DNA from: Neurospora tetrasperma FGSC 2508 | Taxonomy: Eukaryota > Ascomycota > Sordariomycetes > Sordariales > Sordariaceae | Length of the DNA stretch: 64,000 bases | Direction of reading: 5' to 3' | NCBI RefSeq assembly: GCF_000213175.1 | Contig: NW_009799179.1 | Span: forward strand, 9,246,480-9,310,479 | Part shown: in pieces, positions 57,859 through 64,000 of the stretch | Numbering within the stretch: position 1 is the stretch's first letter | Layout: each line of letters opens with the position of its first letter | Notes under the pieces: model-generated | Seen by the model: only the letters and a program-made list of their open reading frames with translations | Told to the model about the DNA's origin: nothing | The model's database searches: none | Position numbers and translations under genes: made by a program

Positions 57859-60800
57859 TCAATTTCTCTCCCTATACCTCTCCCCTTCCACCCCTTCCTC
57901 TTCCTCTCCCCCCTCCTCCACCATCTCCCCCTTCCTCCTTCCAAAACCCACCAAAGTCACCACCCCCAAACAAACAGCAAACATCCCTCCGGCCACTACA
58001 AACGGCAACCCCATCCACTGCATCCCATCTTTATTCCCCTTTTGGTCCTTTCCCTCCCCAAGTCTCAACCCAACACTAAACAACTCCGCAGCCACCGGCC
58101 TCCCCGCCGACGTAGCCGCATACGTAACAACACTAATAACCGTATACAGCGTCGCGCGATGGCGAGCATCCACGAGGTTGGTAATCAGACTGCGCAAGGG
58201 GACCGAAAGTGCCGCGCCTGCTGAGTAAAGAACTTCGCCTGAGGCGAGAAAGCTGACATTTGAAGAAATGGGGAGGGAAATGAATAGGCAACCGAGGGTG
58301 AGGAGAGTGGCGAAGGTGCGGGAGAGGAGGGCGTCTTTGGCTTCTTCGCCCATTCTTGCCCAGGGATATGGCGAGGAGTGGGAGAAGAAGGTGGATAAAG
58401 AGGGGAGGAGGAGGGTGAGTGTTAGGAGGTTGGTGAGGGCGCCGAGGGAGGGGAGGAGGGAGGCCTGTTTTGGATCGTTAGTGGTTAGTGGTTAAAGGCA
58501 AAGAAGAAACAAAAAGGAAAAAAAAGGAAAAAGAGAAGAAAAGAAATAGAAGAAAAATAGAAAAAGAAAAGTACGGAAAAAAGAAAAAAGAAAAAAAGTA
58601 TAAGTGAGAGGTGTAGGTAGGTAGAAGACGTACCTTCCCCAAAGACCACCCCAGCCTTTTACTCGCATACTGAATCATCAACAACATTTCCGCCTGCTCG
58701 CCCATATAGTACAACCAGAAACAAAGCAACAGCAAAACAGCCTTGGGGTTCTGCAAAGTCCACGTCCCTGCCTCCTTTGCCTTTTCCAAGTACTCTTCCA
58801 CAATCTGACTGACAGTCTTGGGCTTCGTGATCATTTCTGTTTCCGTTTCCGTTTCCGTATCCCCACTATTCCCTCCCTCTTCCCCTCCATCTCCATCTGC
58901 ACCAATCACCAACTCACCAACCCCTATCTCCGAAGAGTCAATATCAGAAGAGGAAGGCAAAGTCTCTTGCACAAAAACAACAGCAACCACGTACCCCACC
59001 GCCTGAACCAAAAGACCAATCCACATGGCCAGCCACGCATCATCATAGGCAATCAAAGCACCGCCAATAGGCACAAAGAGAAACCGCGAGACGATGGACG
59101 CAGCAAGCAGGTAGCTGAAGAAGGTGGAGCGTTGCTCGGCGGGACAGACGTCGGCGATGAGGACATAGATAATACTGGTGAAGGTGGTGCTGCCTGAGCC
59201 GAGGAGTTGGAAGAGGCCGCCGAACCAGACGGCGCGGATGGGGAAGAAGGTGGGGAAGTAGTCTTTTTGGGGGTGTTAGTTTTGTGTATGAAATCGTGTA
59301 TGAAAAGATGGGTAAGTAATGGGGAAGGAATAGGGACGAGAAAACGTACAGACGAGACGAACCCATGCTTCGTTTAGTAGACACCCGGATAAAGCGAGGA
59401 GCAAGACTTTTTTGCGTCCGATGCGGTCGGTCAGGATGCCCCAGGGGATGGCGAGGGCGACGGCTGGAGTTTTTGATGAGTGTTGTTAGTGTTGTGTTTT
59501 GTTTTGTTGGGTTGTGTGTAAGTGATCTAACGATTATGCAGCATTTTTCTTCTTATGTTCATGATATCCGACTGGTTTTATTCACTCTTCCATCTTCTCT
59601 GCCCTTTACCCTTCCCACCCTCTTCTCTCTCCCTCTCCGATTCTTCTTCTTNNNNNNNNNNNNNNNNNNNNNNNNNNNNNNNNNNNNNNNNNNNNNNNNN
59701 NNNNNNNNNNNNNNNNNNNNNNNNNNNNNNNNNNNNNNNNNNNNNNNNNNNNNNNNNNNNNNNNNNNNNNNNNNNNNNNNNNNNNNNNNNNNNNNNNNNN
59801 NNNNNNNNNNNNNNNNNNNNNNNNNNNNNNNNNNNNNNNNNNNNNNNNNNNNNNNNNNNNNNNNNNNNNNNNNNNNNNNNNNNNNNNNNNNNNNNNNNNN
59901 NNNNNNNNNNNNNNNNNNNNNNNNNNNNNNNNNNNNNNNNNNNNNNNNNNNNNNNNNNNNNNNNNNNNNNNNNNNNNNNNNNNNNNNNNNNNNNNNNNNN
60001 NNNNNNNNNNNNNNNNNNNNNNNNNNNNNNNNNNNNNNNNNNNNNNNNNNNNNNNNNNNNNNNNNNNNNNNNNNNNNNNNNNNNNNNNNNNNNNNNNNNN
60101 NNNNNNNNNNNNNNNNNNNNNNNNNNNNNNNNNNNNNNNNNNNNNNNNNNNNNNNNNNNNNNNNNNNNNNNNNNNNNNNNNNNNNNNNNNNNNNNNNNNN
60201 NNNNNNNNNNNNNNNNNNNNNNNNNNNNNNNNNNNNNNNNNNNNNNNNNNNNNNNNNNNNNNNNNNNNNNNNNNNNNNNNNNNNNNNNNNNNNNNNNNNN
60301 NNNNNNNNNNNNNNNNNNNNNNNNNNNNNNNNNNNNNNNNNNNNNNNNNNNNNNNNNNNNNNNNNNNNNNNNNNNNNNNNNNNNNNNNNNNNNNNNNNNN
60401 NNNNNNNNNNNNNNNNNNNNNNNNNNNNNNNNNNNNNNNNNNNNNNNNNNNNNNNNNNNNNNNNNNNNNCTTTTTACTTTCTCTCTCTTCCCCCCGTTTC
60501 CCATTCCCTCCTCCCCATTTATCCTAACACCACCACCACCACCCCTACCATAATAAAAAAAAAAAGAAAGAAAAAAAAAAAAAAAACCAAAAAAAAAAAC
60601 AAATCAAACCCACCAGGTAATATCTCAAACACATCCTTCCAAGCATTCACCTCGGCAACCTCACTCTGCACCGGCCCAACTTTACACCTATCATCATCTT
60701 CAAAGTTGGTCGGCAGCCCCCCTCTTCCCAAAGAGTCGGTAATTCCCTTCTCATAGTACTTTTTGCAGATGATCCCCTGGAGAATGGCGAGCGAGGGCGC

Positions 60801-60980
60801 GGTGGTGATTTGTACGCCCATGGTGAAGAGGAGGGTGAGGGAGGCGACTGTTAGGAGGGTTGGCCATAGTGCGGATGAAGAGGGGTTTTGGTCCGGGGAG
60901 GGGGAAAAGGGGGCATCTTGGGGAAGGAGGGTTGTTGTTTCGGTTGGGGTGTTGGTGTCGGTGTCTTCTGAGGGGTCCAT
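57859..60980 (-). CDS. Major facilitator superfamily transporter
   Basis: Four exons on the minus strand (60980-60614, 59463-59350, 59262-58634, 58464-57859) give 571 residues. All phases agree, so the coding sequence is complete despite the gap of N, which falls in intron 1 (59464-60613). Exon 1 holds an acidic N-terminus with T-T-L-L-P and the first span. Exon 2 carries MFS motif A (W-G-I-L-T-D-R-I-G-R-K-K). Exon 3 includes L-I-A-D-V-C-P-A-E-Q-R and a cytosolic loop with a T-E-T-E-T-E-T-E stretch. Exon 4 carries the C-terminal half, with R-S-L-I-T-N-L-V-D-A-R-H-R-A-T-L-Y. This is the layout of fungal MFS proteins related to solute or drug carriers of the proton-coupled folate or tetracycline-resistance type; the substrate is unknown. 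Exon 1 ends with an acidic tail after E-E-E-E only in the last exon, in the cytosol. Confidence 0.82.
59652..60469. other. Assembly gap (818 N)
   Basis: A run of 818 unknown bases lies inside the first intron of the MFS gene. Both flanks are pyrimidine-rich low-complexity sequence (ttcttcttctt before, ctttttactttctctctc after), so the missing DNA is probably a simple repeat that resisted sequencing. The true length may differ from the number of N. Confidence 0.97.
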
Positions 60981-62049
60981 GGTGGTGGGTTTGGTGATGA
61001 GTGCCCCTGATGGACAAGGGAGTTGGAAGTGAATAGTGGGATGAACTAGGAGACAAAGTTGAAGCCGACCAGGTCAAGGGATGGAGAAGGTGGAAGAAGA
61101 GTGATGATGAAATAAGGATATGAAAATCTGAAGTGAAATGAAGTGTCAAGAGAATGTGGAGGGATGGTTGGTAAAAGGTTAAACCTTATGTGAGTCAAGG
61201 TAAACAAATGATAAGGGGTTTCACATCATAGGGCTGATGGATTGATGTTGTATTGGTAAGAGTACGTGATGCTGGGCCGGAACGCGCAAAGGACGCGCAA
61301 TACTTGCTGGGGTTGCGGTGCGCTGGCGCGGTATAGGATTCGATAGCGGTTTGTTGGTTGCGGCTTAACGGAACCCGGAATGATATCAAGGTTGTATTGT
61401 CTTTGGGTTCCGTCTTATGTCTTGATGGTTGCAATTGAAGTGAACCAGATTCACTCTCTGCTTGAGTAGAGATGACGGGAGAGACTAACCACCACGGGGA
61501 AAACAACACCGACCAGAGGCTTATCTACGACATGAAGCATTCATAAGGCCCTTCTCGGTAACCAACAGTTTCTCTTTGTGAGTATCATACATGATGACTC
61601 TACCATGAAAGAATTGTATGGGAGGATTCAAATGTACCTTTGCTCTGCCCTGGAGACGGGACGTGTAAGCGCTAGAACAGATGCGGAAGGTCGATAACTT
61701 TATACCAACTCTATTCCAGCAACCGGCCGCGCGTTTACGTCCACGTCAAGCAACCAAAAAGAACTTTCATGCCCAACATCGCTGCCGATTCAGTCGATAT
61801 ATGATGGGGCTGCCCTTTTTGTCTAATCCATCGCGCCCTGCCCCAAACTCCCTTTCCCAACCGGGCCTATGCATGCTCATCCTCTGTCACAATTATGTTT
61901 TCGCTGTCGTCATTGCTGGAAGCATGTGGTATAGTATGTCGCGTATAGCTCAAGTATACAGATAGATCGATGGCGGTTATGGGGTCCTCAGACTGTAAAT
62001 CGGCTTCATATGGTCCGTTGTTTGTTCTCTAATTGGGGTGTATCGCCAT
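60981..62049. other. Intergenic region, MFS / HYPK
   Basis: About 1.07 kb, containing the promoter of the MFS gene and the 3' region of the HYPK gene, both on the minus strand. Open frames of 94-104 codons on either strand show no family features and are not called. Confidence 0.5.
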
Positions 62050-62479
62050 TTAAGCCGCGGGCGCAGCAACATAGGCATTGATGGCCTTGACGGCGTCGCC
62101 ATCGTGGGCCTTGAGCAACTCGGTAGCCTTGGCCTTGGTGAGCTCGAGCTCCTCGACCTGTTCATACTCCGTCAGTAAGCTGTTCCTAACGACGATTACT
62201 AAAGACACTCACAAGAAGGGAGACATCGGCCGCATCGACCTTGACCTTCTTCACCTCGGCCTGCTTGCTACCGGCAGTGCTGAGAGAGTGGAAAGCGTTC
62301 TTGACGGCATCCTGGTCGACCTGGGCGGAGGACTCGTCTTCGCGGTTGGAGTCAAGACTGGACAAAGCAGCGGCGGCCTTGCGGTCCTCGGCGGACTTGG
62401 CGGTTGGTTGGACCTCTTCCTCGACGTCACCGCCAGTGGCGCCCTCGACGACGGCAGGTGGTTGTTTGTCCTCGGCCAT
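62050..62479 (-). CDS. HYPK-like NatA-associated protein (UBA-like)
   Basis: Two exons on the minus strand (62479-62213, 62157-62050) are joined over a 55-bp intron (62158-62212; GTGAGT, CTGAC branch, AACAG), giving 124 residues. The N-terminal half is acidic and disordered. Residues about 60-75 (Q-D-A-V-K-N-A-F-H-S-L) and the following K-V-D-A-A-D-V-S-L-L-V-E-E-L-E-L-T-K-A-K-A-T-E-L-L-K-A-H-D-G-D-A-V-K-A-I form the UBA-like three-helix domain of HYPK. In Chaetomium and human, HYPK binds the Naa15/Naa10 N-terminal acetyltransferase at the ribosome and modulates its activity. The exon 1 frame alone reads into the intron and ends in F-S-N-R-R, so the domain is visible only after splicing. The gene is divergent from the DAHP synthase gene. 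Confidence 0.88.
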
Positions 62480-63097
62480 TTTTGAAAGTTGAAACTAAAA
62501 TTGGCTGTGTCGGTGGAAGAGGAGACAAAAGTCGGACAGACGTAGGTTGCTAAAGCTTGAAACAGGAGCTGGCTGCTGTAGTGTCACTGCTGCACTTCGC
62601 TGTAGAACAGTTGAGTTCCCGTCGCGACCATGGAGATGTGGGGGCGGGGCAGGCACCACAGCGTCACCTCACAGTGGGACACATTTTGGGGTTCTTTCTA
62701 ACGCTGTTATCATTGGTCAATTGACTTTCCCAAGGACTCCAAACTTGAGAGGGACGGTTTTGACACTTTGAACAAACACCGTGTGGTGCACTTGCCACTG
62801 ACTCACCACTCCCCCGACAAGCCGAAAAGATATTTGAATAGGATCTTCCGTCTTCTTTGAAGTCCAGTCATGACTACTAGCAACTACACACCATTCTTTA
62901 CCACTTTCTTTTCTGAGAAAAGACCACCATAACAGTCGTCGTCGTTTAAGACTTCACTTTTGGATATTGACCCACCTGTTCATTCTTAGTCACTCGCTGT
63001 TTGAATACTACTGCCAAGACATCACAAGCGCCACTTTGGCCTCGAAATTTCCACCCACTTACACACCAACTTCACCATCTTCAAATCCGTCGTCACC
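62480..63097. promoter_or_regulatory. Divergent promoter region, HYPK / DAHP synthase
   Basis: About 620 bp lie between divergent start codons. Besides the CPC-1 site, a one-mismatch relative (TTAGTCA, about 62986-62992) lies nearer the DAHP synthase gene. The last 100 bases are CA/CT-rich leader. No separate gene is seen. Confidence 0.55.
62799..62805 (+). promoter_or_regulatory. CPC-1/Gcn4 binding site TGACTCA
   Basis: The perfect heptamer TGACTCA lies 293 bp upstream of the DAHP synthase ATG. In Neurospora the bZIP activator CPC-1, like yeast Gcn4, binds this sequence and raises amino acid biosynthetic genes during amino acid starvation (cross-pathway control). A gene for the first step of aromatic amino acid synthesis is an expected target. 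The site could also act on the divergent HYPK gene. Confidence 0.6.
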
Positions 63098-64000
63098 ATG
63101 AGCCAACAAACGACACCAAACGCCCCCGGATGGACACCCGACTCGTGGAGATCCAAGCCCATCAAGCAATGCCCCGAGTACCCCGACAAGGCCGCCCTTG
63201 AAAAGGCCACTAACGAGCTCAAGACCCTCCCGCCCATCGTCCTCCCCAACGAGATCATCCGCCTCCGGGAACACCTTCGCGATGTCGCCCAAGGCAAGGC
63301 CTTCCTCCTTCAGGGCGGCGACTGCGCCGAACTCTTTAGCTACTGCCAGCAAGACGTGATCGAGTCCAAGATCAAGCTTCTTTTACAGATGTCGCTTGTC
63401 CTCCTCTGGGGCGCCGACAAGCCCGTTGTGCGCATCGGTCGCATGGCCGGCCAGTACGCGAAGCCTCGCTCATCGCCCGTCGAGACCATCAACGGCAAGG
63501 AAGTGCCCTCCTTCCGTGGCGACATCCTCAACGGCTTCCACCCCGACGAGCGTGAGCTGGATCCCAACCGTCTCGTGCGCGCCTACCAGTACTCGTCAGC
63601 CACACTCAACTACATCCGCGGCGCCATCGGTTCCGGCATCGCCGACCTTCACGGTCCCCTCGACTGGGGCCTCGGCCACGTGCGCGACCCGGCTCTTAAA
63701 TCCAAGTACCAGGAAACCGTCGACCGTATTCAGGAAATGTTGCGCTTCATGCACACCATCGGCGCCGACCAAAACGAGAAGCTGTCGACCGTCGAGCTCT
63801 TCACCTCGCACGAGGGTCTCCTTCTCGAGTACGAGGAACCGCTCACCCGCTTGCTCAACCACCCTTCGGTCCGCTCCTACCCTCCCGACTCTACCACTCC
63901 CCCCAAGAAAGAATACTACAACACGTCGGCTCACTTCTTGTGGATCGGCGACCGCACGCGCCAAATCGACCACGCGCACGTCGAATATTTCCGTGGCATC
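63098..64000 (+). CDS. aro-8: Class II DAHP synthase (5' part, cut by window end)
   Basis: This is an uninterrupted frame of 301 codons from an ATG in ideal context (tcaccATGag) to the window end. The enzyme condenses phosphoenolpyruvate and erythrose 4-phosphate into DAHP, the first step of the shikimate pathway. It is of the plant-like class II type: W-R-S-K-P-I near the start, L-L-Q-G-G-D-C-A-E-L-F with the predicted metal-binding Cys at about residue 76, R-I-G-R-M-A-G-Q-Y-A-K-P-R-S, F-R-G-D-I-L-N-G-F and L-W-I-G-D-R-T-R. Neurospora has three isozymes; the tryptophan-sensitive one (aro-8) is the class II enzyme, so that symbol is inferred from class. About 170-180 C-terminal residues should lie beyond the window. 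Confidence 0.92.
   Translation, partial: MSQQTTPNAPGWTPDSWRSKPIKQCPEYPDKAALEKATNELKTLPPIVLPNEIIRLREHLRDVAQGKAFLLQGGDCAELFSYCQQDVIESKIKLLLQMSLVLLWGADKPVVRIGRMAGQYAKPRSSPVETINGKEVPSFRGDILNGFHPDERELDPNRLVRAYQYSSATLNYIRGAIGSGIADLHGPLDWGLGHVRDPALKSKYQETVDRIQEMLRFMHTIGADQNEKLSTVELFTSHEGLLLEYEEPLTRLLNHPSVRSYPPDSTTPPKKEYYNTSAHFLWIGDRTRQIDHAHVEYFRGI

Noticed and set aside
59365-60756. Long plus-strand open frames across the N run
   Set aside because: They are open only because unknown bases cannot contain stops.
1-64000. Transposons, retroelement remnants or biosynthetic cluster
   Set aside because: No transposase, reverse transcriptase, terminal repeat or cluster enzyme signature was seen. The unusual repeats all belong to the leashin genes or to simple sequence.

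Overview
The window is nuclear DNA of a filamentous ascomycete, most likely Neurospora or a very close relative in the Sordariaceae. Genes are interrupted by short introns (mostly about 47-90 bp) with GTANGT donors and CTAAC/CTGAC/CTAAT branch sites. Intergenic spaces are long and rich in microsatellites. A split leashin locus, a Woronin-body tether encoded by two adjacent genes, is the arrangement described for Neurospora. No transposon, tRNA, rRNA or CRISPR array was recognised. An 818-base run of N lies at 59652-60469.

Left part (1-6787): an Fmp42/SLC43-like major facilitator gene (714-2590), then about 4.2 kb without a convincing gene. That stretch holds a decayed short-unit tandem repeat, purine tracts and the long leader of the next gene, with two small upstream ORFs.

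Centre (6788-39583): about 33 kb occupied by lah-1 (about 4590 residues) and lah-2 (about 6000 residues), giant, mostly disordered, repeat-built tether proteins. LAH-1 carries a charged coiled coil and an array of acidic LPVDEDLDLLPALPES units. LAH-2 carries repeated basic M-K-R-A-x-S-G-M motifs, very many P-E-E-V-E-L-P-x-S-P units, 18 copies of an L-H-S-R-Q-I unit, and a C-terminal coiled coil plus folded domain. The 393 bp between them has the donor, branch site and acceptor of an intron, and removing it would join the two reading frames in phase. This looks like the ancestral single gene still visible in the sequence.

Right part (39584-64000): ordinary housekeeping genes. They are a GH47 alpha-1,2-mannosidase (minus), Atg10 (plus), U2 snRNP B'' (minus), the Arp2/3 subunit ARPC1 (plus), an unrecognised low-complexity protein (plus), an amino acid permease (plus), a second MFS transporter with the N gap in its first intron (minus), the NatA partner HYPK (minus), and the 5' 301 codons of a class II DAHP synthase (plus, aro-8 type). 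Several neighbours are divergent and share promoters: mannosidase/atg10, U2B''/ARPC1 and HYPK/DAHP synthase. A perfect CPC-1/Gcn4 site lies upstream of the DAHP synthase.

Exon boundaries were placed by hand from splice consensus and frame continuity. The one structure not resolved cleanly is a frame switch inside lah-2 between about 22.0 and 24.8 kb.
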